A model generated the notes under the pieces. The model made no database searches, was not told where the DNA came from, and saw nothing but the letters and a program-made list of their open reading frames with translations. From positions 97,636 to 161,635 of the forward strand of contig NZ_JAGKJJ010000011.1 in the NCBI RefSeq assembly GCF_020329505.1: 64,000 nucleotides of DNA, written 5' to 3'. The stretch's first letter is position 1. Each line of letters opens with the position of its first letter. This document shows, one piece after another, positions 53,137 through 61,885 of this stretch. The stretch is from Bradyrhizobium semiaridum (lineage in GTDB: Bacteria > Pseudomonadota > Alphaproteobacteria > Rhizobiales > Xanthobacteraceae). The translations under genes and the position numbers were made by a program.

Positions 53137-54099
53137 ATGAAGTCGCGCCTGGGCTTGCTTGTCGTCCTGCTCCTTTCCGGGTTCGCGGCACCGCCGGCGC
53201 CCGCCGCGGACGGATTCCCGCAGCGGCCGATGAAGATCATCGTGCCGTTCCCGGCCGGCGCCGGTCCCGACAATGTCGCGCGGCTGATCGGCCAACACCT
53301 GCAAGACGCCTTCGGCCAGACCGTGCTGATCGAGAACCGCGCCGGCGCGCTGGGCAGCATCGGCGCGCTGGAGGTCGCGCGCAGCGCCCCGGACGGCTAC
53401 ACGCTGCTGATGGGTACCAACACCACCCATGCCAGCAACGTGGCGAGCTTCAAGAGCCTGTCCTATGATCCGGTGAAGGATTTCGCGCCGGTCATCCGCA
53501 CCACGACGACGGCGATGGTGCTGCTGATCAGCCCCAAGTCTCCGGCCAAGGACCTCGCGCAATTCCTCGACTATGCCAAGACGCATCCGAACTTGACCGC
53601 GGGCTATGGCTCGGGTGCTTCGCAGATCTCGGTCGCGCAGTTGCAGTCGCGCGGCGGCCTGTCGCTGGTCGCAGCCTCCTATCGCGGCGTTCCGCAGGCA
53701 ATGACCGACGTGATGGCCGGCGTCATCGATCTGACCTTCGGTGACTTCTCGGTCGCGATCCCGCAGATGCAAGGCGGCACCCTGCGCGGCATCGGCGTGA
53801 CCTCGGCGTCGCGCAACGAGCTTACCCCCGGCCTGCCGCCGCTCGCCGACGTGATGCCGGGCTTCGAGGCCACGATCTGGTACGGGCTGTTCGCCCCGGC
53901 CGGCACGCCGGCGCCGGTCGTGGATCGCATCTATGCCGAATGCGCGAAATTCCTGGCGATGCCGGAGACGAGGAAGAAGCTTGCCGATGTCGGCGTGATC
54001 GTCTCGCCGCTGGCGCCGGCGGAGTTCGGTGCTTTCGTCAAGGGCGAGGTCGTGCGCTGGTCGGCCGAAATGAAGGCGGCCGGAATCCAGCCGCAATAG
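53137..54099 (+). CDS. TctC/BugT-family periplasmic binding protein
   Basis: A 320-residue Bug-family receptor with signal peptide MKSRLGLLVVLLLSGFAAPP ending near PAAA. The family start FPQRPMKIIVPFPAGAGPDN and ENRAGALGSIGALEVARSAP are clear. TctC proteins deliver tricarboxylates or other carboxylates to TctAB permeases; none is present here, so this is an orphan receptor, as is common for the family. The ribosome site gggagggg is strong. First gene of the plus-strand arm. Confidence 0.88.
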   Translation: MKSRLGLLVVLLLSGFAAPPAPAADGFPQRPMKIIVPFPAGAGPDNVARLIGQHLQDAFGQTVLIENRAGALGSIGALEVARSAPDGYTLLMGTNTTHASNVASFKSLSYDPVKDFAPVIRTTTTAMVLLISPKSPAKDLAQFLDYAKTHPNLTAGYGSGASQISVAQLQSRGGLSLVAASYRGVPQAMTDVMAGVIDLTFGDFSVAIPQMQGGTLRGIGVTSASRNELTPGLPPLADVMPGFEATIWYGLFAPAGTPAPVVDRIYAECAKFLAMPETRKKLADVGVIVSPLAPAEFGAFVKGEVVRWSAEMKAAGIQPQ

Positions 54100-54121
54100 A
54101 CGGAAGCGGCAAGGTCGTGCC

Positions 54122-55009
54122 ATGAACAGCAACGCACCGGTCGGGGTCATCGGGCTTGGGCTGATGGGATCAGCCCTCGCCGCCCGCCTGATCGATGCCG
54201 GCGTCGGAGTGATCGGCTTCGACGTTGATGCAGCCAAATCGAGTGGGTTGAGAGCCAGCGGTGCCGAATTCGCCGCTTTCGCGGCTGATGTCGCGGAGCG
54301 CTGCCGGACCATCGTTATCGCGGTGTATGACGCCGCACAGGCCAAGAGCCTGCTGCCCGACCTCGCCAACGCAAAACTGCCGCCGCTGGTGATCTGCACC
54401 ACCACCTGCACACCGGGGGAAATCGCCGTCATCGCCGAATTCGCGGCGCGCTCGCATCTCGGCTTCATCGAGGCGCCGATCTCGGGCACCAGCGCCGAGG
54501 TCCGCGCCGGCACCGCCACCGTGCTGGTCGCGGGCAACGCCGAGGCGATCGATGCAGCTACAGCGACGCTCGACATCATCTGCCCGCAGCGGATCAATGT
54601 CGGCGCGATCGGCAATGCCAGTCGCACCAAGCTCGCCATCAACCTGATCCTGCAATCCAACCGCGCAGCGCTCGCCGAGGGCATCGCCTTCGCCGAATGC
54701 CTCGGCCTCGACGGCGCCAGCTTCCTTGCGACCGTGCGCCAGTCGGCGGCCTATTCCAAAGTGATGGACAGCAAGGGCGAGAAGATGCTGGCGCGGGATT
54801 TCTCGCCGCAATCGCACATCGCGCAGACGCTGAAGGATGCCGAACTGATCCTGTGCGAGGCCGACAGGCACGGCCAGCCCTTGCCGATGACGACCGCACA
54901 GGCCAGCCTGCTGCGCACGGCGATCGCATTGCAAGGCCCGGACAGTGATAGCGCCGCGGTGATCGAGGCGATTCGCACCAGGCGTGGCCACGGCGGAGGA
55001 CCGACATGA
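54122..55009 (+). CDS. NAD(P)-dependent beta-hydroxyacid dehydrogenase (HIBADH-like)
   Basis: A 295-residue two-domain dehydrogenase. VGVIGLGLMGSALAARLIDA is the Rossmann start, APISGTSAEVRAGTATVLVA is the substrate-binding block, and NASRTKLAINLILQSNRAAL carries the catalytic lysine. It belongs to the 3-hydroxyisobutyrate / tartronate semialdehyde reductase family. The substrate is unknown. The stop overlaps the next start by ATGA, which implies joint action with the Gfo/Idh/MocA enzyme. Confidence 0.83.
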   Translation: MNSNAPVGVIGLGLMGSALAARLIDAGVGVIGFDVDAAKSSGLRASGAEFAAFAADVAERCRTIVIAVYDAAQAKSLLPDLANAKLPPLVICTTTCTPGEIAVIAEFAARSHLGFIEAPISGTSAEVRAGTATVLVAGNAEAIDAATATLDIICPQRINVGAIGNASRTKLAINLILQSNRAALAEGIAFAECLGLDGASFLATVRQSAAYSKVMDSKGEKMLARDFSPQSHIAQTLKDAELILCEADRHGQPLPMTTAQASLLRTAIALQGPDSDSAAVIEAIRTRRGHGGGPT

Positions 55010-55983
55010 TCAATTGTGCGATTGCAGGCCTCGGACGATGGGGGCGAGCGCTGGTCGAAGCCGCGCGAAGCGAACCGCGACTGCGGATCGTCAGCGCGGT
55101 GGAGCCCGACGCTGGCCACGCCGAGAGCTTTTGCGCGATGCATGGCCTCACGCTCACGAGCATGGACGCCGTGCTGGCCGATCCTGCCGTCGATGCCGTG
55201 CTGCTGGCGACGCCGCATTCGCTGCACAAGCGCCAGGTGATCGCAGCCGCCGCGGCGGGCAAGCAGGTGTTTTGCGAGAAGCCCCTCGCCCTGAAGCGCG
55301 ACGACGCGGCTGAGATGTTCGCCGCCTGCCGCAGCGCCGGCGTGGTGCTCGCGGTCGGGCATAATCGCCGGTTCTGGCCGTCGATGCAGGCGCTGCGGAC
55401 GATCGTCACCAATGGCGAGCTCGGCACCGTGCTGCATATCGAGGGGCACAACAGCAATGAGAACTCGCAAGCCATCACGCAGGGCTGGCGGCTGTCATCA
55501 GAGGAATCGCCGGGCGGTGGGCTGACCGGCGCCGGGCTGCACGTGCTCGACGGCTTTGTCAGCCTGCTCGGACCGGTCCGTCAGGTCTATGCCCGGTTGA
55601 GTGCGCGCGAGGCTGGTCCGCCGCCACTCGACACTGCAACCCTGGCGATTGAATTTGTGAATGGCGTCAGCGGCACTCTTGCGACGATCCGCGCAACGCC
55701 GTTCTATTGGCGCGTGCATGTCTTCGGGACGAAGGGATCAGCCGAGGTGCTGGGCGAGGTGACGATGGTGCTGCGAAAATCCGGCGAGGCGCCCGCGACA
55801 ATGCATTATTCTGTGGTCGACACGCTCGCCGCGGAACTCGCTGCCTTTGCCGATGCGGCTTTGGGCATCAAGGCTTTCCCGGTGCCGGAAGCCGATGTGC
55901 TGGCGACGCTCAGCGCCTTCGAGGCCGCGTTGCAGTCGATGCAAACCGGGCACCCGGTCAGCTGCCACGTGGCATACCAGTAA
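55006..55983 (+). CDS. Gfo/Idh/MocA-family oxidoreductase
   Basis: A 325-residue NAD(P)-dependent oxidoreductase. CAIAGLGRWGRALVEAARSE is the nucleotide-binding start, GKQVFCEKPLALKRDDAAEM contains the EKP motif, and GLTGAGLHVLDGFVSLLGPV holds the catalytic-region histidine. Members oxidise or reduce sugars and cyclitols, or act on biliverdin-like and dihydrodiol substrates. It is followed six bases later by the GntR regulator. Confidence 0.83.
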   Translation: MINCAIAGLGRWGRALVEAARSEPRLRIVSAVEPDAGHAESFCAMHGLTLTSMDAVLADPAVDAVLLATPHSLHKRQVIAAAAAGKQVFCEKPLALKRDDAAEMFAACRSAGVVLAVGHNRRFWPSMQALRTIVTNGELGTVLHIEGHNSNENSQAITQGWRLSSEESPGGGLTGAGLHVLDGFVSLLGPVRQVYARLSAREAGPPPLDTATLAIEFVNGVSGTLATIRATPFYWRVHVFGTKGSAEVLGEVTMVLRKSGEAPATMHYSVVDTLAAELAAFADAALGIKAFPVPEADVLATLSAFEAALQSMQTGHPVSCHVAYQ

Positions 55984-55989
55984 GCCGCG

Positions 55990-56745
55990 ATGTCCGAGAA
56001 ACCCGGCAAGGCGAGATCGTCCCGCTACCGCGACATCGCCACCGGGCTGCAAAAGGATATCCGGCTCGGCACCTACGCGGTGGGCAACCTGCTGCCGACC
56101 GAGACCGAGCTGATGGCAAGCTATCAGGCAAGCCGCCAGACCGTGCGCGAGGCGCTGCGCATCCTGATCGAGCAGGGCCTGATCGTGCGCCGTGCCGGCC
56201 TCGGCTCGGTGGTGATCGCCTCCGAACCGCCGGTGCTGTTCACCCACAGCGTCAAATCGCTGGGGGAATGGCTGCGCTATTCCAACGAAACCTATCGCGA
56301 CGTCGTCAGCAGCGGCGACATCGTCGCCGACCGCAAACTCGCCGCGCTGCTGAAATGCGAGCCCGGCAAGAGCTGGTTCCTGATCGAGGCGGTGCGCCGC
56401 TCGGACCAGTTCGCGGCTCCGCTCGGCTGGGCCGAAATCTATGTGCTGCGCAAATTCGCCGACGTCGTGAAGCGCAGCGACCACGGCCGCACGCCGGTGC
56501 ACGAGCAGATCGCCAAGACCTACGGTCAGGTCACCGAGCACGCGCAGATGGAGATCTTCGTGCGCGGCATGCCGGCGCCGATTGCCAAATCGCTCGGCGT
56601 CAAGACCGGCTCACCGGCGCTCACCGTGGTGCGCCGCTACTATGGAGTGCGCGAGGAGTTGTTCGAGGTGACCATCACCACGCATCCCGAAGGGCGCTAT
56701 ACCTATACGATGGACATGCAACGCTCGCCGCGGCCGGCGCTGTAA
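55990..56745 (+). CDS. GntR-family regulator, HutC subfamily (UTRA domain)
   Basis: A 251-residue regulator. The winged helix covers about residues 10-75 (YRDIATGLQKDIRLGTYAVG, LLPTETELMASYQASRQTVR, EALRILIEQGLIVRRAG). The UTRA ligand domain follows, with GSPALTVVRRYYGVREELFE and the terminal THPEGRYTYTMDMQR typical of the HutC subfamily. As the last gene of the TctC-dehydrogenase operon it probably represses that operon and perhaps the divergent lyase arm through the TATACGGAYA boxes. Confidence 0.85.
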   Translation: MSEKPGKARSSRYRDIATGLQKDIRLGTYAVGNLLPTETELMASYQASRQTVREALRILIEQGLIVRRAGLGSVVIASEPPVLFTHSVKSLGEWLRYSNETYRDVVSSGDIVADRKLAALLKCEPGKSWFLIEAVRRSDQFAAPLGWAEIYVLRKFADVVKRSDHGRTPVHEQIAKTYGQVTEHAQMEIFVRGMPAPIAKSLGVKTGSPALTVVRRYYGVREELFEVTITTHPEGRYTYTMDMQRSPRPAL

Positions 56746-56805
56746 TCCGGAAAACGTGAGGCGGCGATCGCGAATCGCCCGTGCGACATCGTCGCCGAGG
56801 TCAGG

Positions 56806-56934
56806 TTAGCGGATACCGGCGTGATGCTGCCGCACCGAGGTGTGCGCCATCTGCGGCGATCCGACCGCACCCCAGATCGCAACCGCGATCAGGACGGCCG
56901 CCCACATATACGGCATGGCACTCGGCTGTTTCAT
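56806..56934 (-). CDS. Small 42-residue predicted membrane protein
   Basis: A short frame starting MKQPSAMPYMWAAVLIAVAI and continuing WGAVGSPQMAHTSVRQHHAG with stop TAA. It contains one plausible membrane segment (MWAAVLIAVAIWGAVG) after a short N-terminus and has a purine-rich stretch (tgggggtaac) before the ATG. It is the only coding-like frame in the gap after the GntR gene. The function is unknown. The case rests on composition and a sensible N-in, C-out topology. Confidence 0.45.
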   Translation of the reverse strand: MKQPSAMPYMWAAVLIAVAIWGAVGSPQMAHTSVRQHHAGIR

Positions 56935-57280
56935 CGGCAACGTTACCCCCACAGGACGATCAGGCATTTCCCGGACGATCCGTCCTCGCCAGGAATTTCC
57001 TAAGCCTAGAGCGTGTCCGTTTCAGGACGCCTTCATCGAAATCCAAAAATGATTTCGCGGCAATTCGAAATAGGTCTGATGAAGAAGCTCCGTCTGCATT
57101 TTCGGCGAATGCGACGGATTTGGTCGATGCGGCAAGCTCCACCGGAGAATGCTTTGCTCAATTTCGAGTCAGCGGCATGGGAGATATTCCAAAAGACCGA
57201 CCCTAAATACTTTTTGATTGCTGGTTTGAAACCAGCCGTGCGAAGACTCCGCGTGACAGTACGATGACAAGGGTTCCCCT

Positions 57281-57463
57281 GTGACCACTCGCCCCGCAAG
57301 CCGCCATGGCGCCCAGCGCGCCCGCTCCAAGGAACTGCAGGAGGAGGTTGCGCGGTCGCTGGAACGGGAGCTCAAGCTGCTGGCCGAAGACCGCCAGGAG
57401 CGCGCCCGCATGCTCGGCCTCGACATCGGCACGGCGGCCGCCAAGGTCGCGGGTCAGGCGTGA
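57281..57463 (+). CDS. Small charged helical hypothetical protein
   Basis: A 60-residue frame from a GTG with aaggg upstream. The sequence is highly charged and helical (ARSKELQEEVARSLERELKL then LAEDRQERARMLGLDIGTAA), with GC-rich third positions like neighbouring real genes. There is no recognisable domain. Upstream (56935-57280) is relatively AT-rich; a frame at 57013-57267 there has unlikely composition and is not accepted. Function unknown; may be spurious. Confidence 0.35.
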   Translation: MTTRPASRHGAQRARSKELQEEVARSLERELKLLAEDRQERARMLGLDIGTAAAKVAGQA

Positions 57464-57868
57464 CCTAAGTCACGCGCCCCAGCCTGCTGCCGAATCACCA
57501 GCCCTCCGGCGAATCGCACGACTGTCTCTCCGACGGATGCACCTGCATGAAATCAGGTGCGTCGCCGCCATGAAGCGGGGCTGTCGCGCGGACCAAAGCA
57601 CCGGACTGCCGCAGGCCCGAAGGGCCGCGCCGTGCTGCGCGACTTCCGGCCAATCGCGAAATATCTGTGAGTGTCACGCGGTCCGAAACGAATGACCCGC
57701 CCAGGGGGATCGCCGGGCGGGTCGGGAACGGCACGGGGTGGATGAGGACCCGTGCCGAGCGCGGGATCCACAGCCTGGAGCCTTCAGCTCCAGATTCTCG
57801 TTTGACGCGTTTTCTTCACGCGAACCAGCGCCCACTTCGCTTGAAAACGCTATGAAGAAATTCGCCGA
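57464..57868. other. Gene-free stretch with a palindromic repeat
   Basis: About 400 bases without a convincing frame. Near its end, gcgttttc (57807-57814) and gaaaacgc (57843-57850) form an inverted repeat around ttcacgcgaaccagcgccca. This resembles a short interspersed repeat of Bradyrhizobium that I recall by sight but did not search for. The repeat sits just past the stop of the small Tyr/Gly-rich exported protein gene and could terminate it. Confidence 0.5.
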
Positions 57869-58153
57869 TCAGTAGTAGCAGGTGCGCACGCGGCCAATGT
57901 AGTTGCCGTAGGCGTCGTACTGCCGCACGAAGCCGCAGCGGCGATAGCCGCTATAGGCGCCGTAGCCGTTGTAGTAGTAGCCGTCGCTGGCCGCGATCGC
58001 GCCGCCGACGATGGCGGCACCGACCAGCCCCGCACCGACGCCATAACCCCAGCCGAGCGGCTTGGCTTCGGCCTGCGAGGTGGTGGACGCGATGCTGCCG
58101 GTCACGGCGAGCGTAGCGAGAGCGAGGGCGGCGAACTTGGTCTTGATCGACAT
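57869..58153 (-). CDS. Small exported Gly/Tyr-rich protein
   Basis: A 94-residue protein with signal peptide MSIKTKFAALALATLAVTGS ending near SQAEA. The mature part has a glycine-rich hydrophobic stretch (GWGYGVGAGLVGAAIVGGAI) and a tyrosine/glycine-rich tail (SDGYYYNGYGAYSGYRR) with a final Cys pair (RRCGFV, RTCYY). Similar small envelope proteins are common in rhizobiales and are of unknown function. The ATG at 58153 has ggag six bases upstream; an in-frame ATG four codons earlier is the alternative. Confidence 0.7.
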   Translation of the reverse strand: MSIKTKFAALALATLAVTGSIASTTSQAEAKPLGWGYGVGAGLVGAAIVGGAIAASDGYYYNGYGAYSGYRRCGFVRQYDAYGNYIGRVRTCYY

Positions 58154-58301
58154 TGGATACTCCATCCTGTCTGGGCGCGGCGCCGGTGTGGTCCGCAACG
58201 CCCGTTGGACGGAGCCGCACAGGTTCCGGTTCGAAAGGACCGCTGGAAATATGGCTTCGTGAATTGTTTCGTCGCGGCTGCGCCGGCGAAACAAAGCCGC
58301 T

Positions 58302-59111
58302 TTACCGGCCGTGCAGCGATTTTTCGACGTCGAACCGGTCGACGTCCGCGAGCAATTCGCAGAACGCGCGCGCGCCGTGATCGAGCAGCTTCTCGCCCTT
58401 CGCGGCGGTCGCCTTGGTCGCGTCGCCGACCGCGCCGCTCGGATGCAGATCCTGCGCCTGCCAGGCGAACGGCGCCGGCCGCTGCGTCGACAGATGGCGG
58501 TGCTGCTGCTCGATCGCGATGCTCGCCGGCGTGAAGTTCGCGATCGCATCCTTGCGCACGGCTTGCGGATACTTCGCCAGCATGATCGAGGTCTCGACCG
58601 CGCCGCCATGGATGCCGTGGCGCAGTTCGTCGGCATCGAACAAACCGTCCGGCGCGCCGAACCGCGACCAGCTCGTGGTCACCACCAGCATGCCGTGCTG
58701 AGCGCGCAGATCCTGCGCGACCAGCGACATCGCGGCGGAATTGCCGCCATGGCTCGTCACCATCACGAGCTTCTTCACGCCGGTGCACGCGACGCTTGCG
58801 CCGATCGCCATCCAGCCCTTCAGCGCCACCTCGGTCGGCAAGGTCAGCGTGCCCGGAAAATCGATGTGCTCGGTCGAGATGCCGACCGCTTGCAGCGGCA
58901 GGAACGTCGCCGGGATCGCTGCCGGCAGCAACTCGCGCACCCGTGCAAGGTAGGCCTCGCCGATCATGACGTCGGTTCCGACAGGCAGATGCGGCCCATG
59001 CTGCTCGGTCGCGGCCAGCGGCAGCACCGCGATCCAGCGCGCCGGCGCGCTCTGGGCGATCTCGGGCCAGCGGATGGCGGTCCAGTCACGGGGCGGAAGC
59101 TGAGCGGTCAT
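58302..59111 (-). CDS. Creatininase-family amidohydrolase
   Basis: A 269-residue enzyme of the creatininase family. AVLPLAATEQHGPHLPVGTD holds the Glu and His metal ligands, VMVTSHGGNSAAM is the second conserved block, and DLRHGIHGGAVETSIMLA-like sequence (here DELRHGIHGGAVETSIML) is the third. Members hydrolyse cyclic amides (creatinine) or formamides in pyrimidine and flavin pathways. It is divergent from a NitT/TauT-type importer, with a roughly 157-base shared promoter region. Substrate unassigned. Confidence 0.83.
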   Translation of the reverse strand: MTAQLPPRDWTAIRWPEIAQSAPARWIAVLPLAATEQHGPHLPVGTDVMIGEAYLARVRELLPAAIPATFLPLQAVGISTEHIDFPGTLTLPTEVALKGWMAIGASVACTGVKKLVMVTSHGGNSAAMSLVAQDLRAQHGMLVVTTSWSRFGAPDGLFDADELRHGIHGGAVETSIMLAKYPQAVRKDAIANFTPASIAIEQQHRHLSTQRPAPFAWQAQDLHPSGAVGDATKATAAKGEKLLDHGARAFCELLADVDRFDVEKSLHGR

Positions 59112-59268
59112 CAGGACAGGCGTTTCAATGGATGAATTTGCAGGGTAGTTTGTTCATCATTTGCGGGGACGTTCCGCGCTCCTCCGGGGCGTTCCCGCGT
59201 CCCCTCCGGGCGCGGTCCACGTCCTCTGCCTTCCCATCATGGGCCAGAATGATCGACGGAGTCCAACC

Positions 59269-60300
59269 ATGAAGCCGGCCTTTTTGTCGCCAGCGTTAAC
59301 CACTGGCCTGTTTGCCGCCGCCGTTACGGCGCTGGCGGTCCTCACTCCCGCGAACGCGCAGACCCTGGACAAGGTCTCCTTCGGCACCAACTGGGTGGCC
59401 GAGGGCGAGCATGGCGGCTTCTTCCAGGCGGTCGCCGACGGCACCTACCAGAAATACGGCCTCGACGTCACCATCGTGCCCGGCGGCCCCAACGCGAACA
59501 ACCGCTCGCTGCTGATCGCGGGCAAGCTCGACTTCTTCATGAGCGCGAACTCGCTGCAGACCTTCGATGCCGTCACCAACAAGGTGCCGCTGGTCGCGGT
59601 CGCCGCCATGTTCCAGAAGGACCCGCAGGTCTTTCTCACCCATCCCGAGATCAAGGTCAGCAAGATCGAAGATCTGAAGCCGCTGACGCTTTTGATCTCC
59701 AAGGAAGGCATCACCAGCTATTTCCAGTGGCTGAAATCCGAATACGGCTTCAGCGAGAGCAAGGTGAAGCCCTACACTTTTAACCCGCAGCCCTTCATCG
59801 TCGACAAGCAGACCGCGATGCAGGGCTACGTCACCTCGGAGCCGTTCGCGGTCGAGAAGGCCGCAAACTTCAAGCCGAACGTGCTGCTGCTCGCCGATTA
59901 CGGCTTCAACACCTATTCGACCCTGATCGAGACCCGCCGCGACATCGTCGACAAGAAGCCCGACCTCGTGCAGCGCTTCGTCGATGCCTCAGTGGTCGGC
60001 TGGTATCACTACATCTACGGCGACAACTCGGCCGGCAATGCCATGATCAAGAAGCTCAACCCGGAGATGACCGACGAGCTGCTCGCCTATTGCGTCGCCA
60101 AGATGCGCGAGCACGGCATCGTCGATTCCGGCGATACCGTCAAGAACGGCATCGGAGCCATGACCGACGAGCGGATGGCCAGCTTCTTCGACAAGATGGT
60201 GCGCGCCGGCGTCGTCAAGAGCACCATCGACTATCGCCAGGGCTACACGCTGCGCTTCGTCAACAAGGCAGTCGGCGTCGAGCTGCGGCCGAAGAACTGA
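59269..60300 (+). CDS. NMT1/THI5-like ABC importer periplasmic binding protein
   Basis: A 343-residue binding protein with signal peptide MKPAFLSPALTTGLFAAAVT running to about PANAQ. The body begins VSFGTNWVAEGEHGGFFQAV, with QKYGLDVTIVPGGPNANNRS and LLIAGKLDFFMSANSLQTFD, typical of the NitT/TauT or pyrimidine/riboflavin-precursor group. The ATG at 59269 has ggag upstream; the 36-residue extension ahead of it has no ribosome site. It heads a set of ATPase, permease and dehydrogenase genes. Confidence 0.86.
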   Translation: MKPAFLSPALTTGLFAAAVTALAVLTPANAQTLDKVSFGTNWVAEGEHGGFFQAVADGTYQKYGLDVTIVPGGPNANNRSLLIAGKLDFFMSANSLQTFDAVTNKVPLVAVAAMFQKDPQVFLTHPEIKVSKIEDLKPLTLLISKEGITSYFQWLKSEYGFSESKVKPYTFNPQPFIVDKQTAMQGYVTSEPFAVEKAANFKPNVLLLADYGFNTYSTLIETRRDIVDKKPDLVQRFVDASVVGWYHYIYGDNSAGNAMIKKLNPEMTDELLAYCVAKMREHGIVDSGDTVKNGIGAMTDERMASFFDKMVRAGVVKSTIDYRQGYTLRFVNKAVGVELRPKN

Positions 60301-60311
60301 CGGCCGGGCCC

Positions 60312-61100
60312 GTGGCGTCGGATACCAAGGCGGCCGCCGTGCGCCTGCGCGGCGTCACGAAAATCTATGACACCGGCGTCGCGGCGCTCGGGCCGCTCGA
60401 CCTCGACGTCATCAGCGGCGAATTCGTCTCACTGCTCGGGCCGTCCGGCTGCGGCAAGTCCACCGCGCTGAGGCTGATCGCCGGGCTGTCGGCGCCGAGC
60501 GCCGGCACGGTCGAACTCGCGCACCGCGGCGCGCTACGGCCCGGCAGTCACAGGATCGGCTTCGTGTTCCAGGAGCCGACCCTGATGCCGTGGGCCACCG
60601 TGCGCGACAATGTCCGCCTGCCGTTCCGCCTCGCGCACGCACCGGCTGCCGATGCCGACGTGCGCATCGATCAGGCGCTCGATCAGGTAGGACTCGCTGA
60701 GTTCGCCGACGCCTATCCGCGCGAATTGTCCGGCGGCATGAAGATGCGGGTGTCGCTGGCGCGCGCGCTGGTCACCGATCCCGATATTCTCCTGATGGAC
60801 GAGCCGTTCGCCGCGCTCGACGAGATCACGCGCTTCCGTCTCAACAATGATCTGCTGACGCTGTGGCGCAGCCTGCACAAGACAGTCATCTTCGTGACAC
60901 ACTCGGTGTTCGAGTCGGTCTATCTCTCGCAGCGCGTGATCGTGATGACGGCGCGGCCCGGCCGCATCGGCGCCGAGTTTCGCATCACGTCGCCGGAGCC
61001 GCGCGGCGAGGCGTTTCGCACCTCGGCCGAATACGCCGCCTTCTGCCGCGAGGTCTCGAGCGCGCTGGCGCCGTCTTATGCAGGGCAGCCGGGCGCATGA
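60312..61100 (+). CDS. NitT/TauT-type ABC importer ATPase
   Basis: A 262-residue ATPase with Walker A LLGPSGCGKSTALRLIAGLS, signature LSGGMKMRVSLARALVTDP and Walker B ILLMDEPFAALDEIT. The GTG at 60312 is inferred from the protein start (VASDTKAAAVRLRGVTKIYD), 11 bases after the binding-protein stop; no better ATG is in frame. The stop overlaps the permease start by ATGA. Confidence 0.88.
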   Translation: MASDTKAAAVRLRGVTKIYDTGVAALGPLDLDVISGEFVSLLGPSGCGKSTALRLIAGLSAPSAGTVELAHRGALRPGSHRIGFVFQEPTLMPWATVRDNVRLPFRLAHAPAADADVRIDQALDQVGLAEFADAYPRELSGGMKMRVSLARALVTDPDILLMDEPFAALDEITRFRLNNDLLTLWRSLHKTVIFVTHSVFESVYLSQRVIVMTARPGRIGAEFRITSPEPRGEAFRTSAEYAAFCREVSSALAPSYAGQPGA

Positions 61101-61885
61101 CATCGCCACGCGACATCATCCGCTTCCTGCTGCCCGTCGTGGTGCTCGCCGCCGGCCTCCTGCTGTGGGAAGCCATCGTCCGCGCCTATGACATCCAGCC
61201 CTATGTGCTGCCGAGCCCGCTGCTGGTGCTGCAGACCCTGGTCGGCGACTGGGACGTACTGTCGCAATCGCTCGGCGTCACGCTGCTCACCACGCTGGAA
61301 GGCTTTGTCGCGGCCGCGGTCGGCGGCATCGCGCTGGCGCTGCTGTTCAACCAGTCGAAATGGCTGGAATACTCGCTGTTCCCCTATGCCGTGGTCCTGC
61401 AGGTCACGCCCGTCATCGCGATCGCGCCGCTGCTGCTGATCTATCTGCAGCAGCAGACCGCCGTGATCGTCTGCGCCTGGATCGTCGCCTTCTTCCCGGT
61501 GCTCTCGAACACCACGCTCGGCCTCAACTCGGTCGATCGTAACCTGTCCGGATTGTTTCAACTTTATGGCGCTTCACGGCTGCAGACACTGCTGTTCCTG
61601 AAACTGCCGGGTGCCCTGCCCTATATCCTCGGCGGCCTGCGCATCGCCGGCGGATTGTCGTTGATCGGCGCCGTGGTCGCCGAGATCGCGGCGGGCAGCG
61701 CCGGCGCCGGCTCGGGGCTCGCGTTCCGGATCGCCGAATCCGGCTACCGGCTGAACATTCCCCGCATGTTCGCCGCGCTTTTGCTGCTATCGCTGGCCGG
61801 GATTGTCATCTATGGGCTGCTGGCGCTAGTTTCGCACCTGTTGTTGCGGCGCTGGCACGAGAGTGCGCTAGGAAAGGAAAGCTGA
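61097..61885 (+). CDS. NitT/TauT-type ABC importer permease
   Basis: A 262-residue permease with about six membrane segments, starting MTSPRDIIRFLLPVVVLAAG. The coupling loop LFQLYGASRLQTLLFLKLPG ALPYILGGLRIA is in the expected place near residue 160. The start overlaps the ATPase stop, and the stop overlaps the dehydrogenase start by one base. Confidence 0.88.
   Translation: MTSPRDIIRFLLPVVVLAAGLLLWEAIVRAYDIQPYVLPSPLLVLQTLVGDWDVLSQSLGVTLLTTLEGFVAAAVGGIALALLFNQSKWLEYSLFPYAVVLQVTPVIAIAPLLLIYLQQQTAVIVCAWIVAFFPVLSNTTLGLNSVDRNLSGLFQLYGASRLQTLLFLKLPGALPYILGGLRIAGGLSLIGAVVAEIAAGSAGAGSGLAFRIAESGYRLNIPRMFAALLLLSLAGIVIYGLLALVSHLLLRRWHESALGKES

Noticed and set aside
57013..57267. 84-residue basic protein
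   Set aside because: Composition and codon use do not resemble neighbouring genes, there is no ribosome site and no domain.
59112..59268. TPP riboswitch before the NMT1/THI5-like binding protein
   Set aside because: The thi-box CUGAGA and related conserved elements are not seen in the leader.
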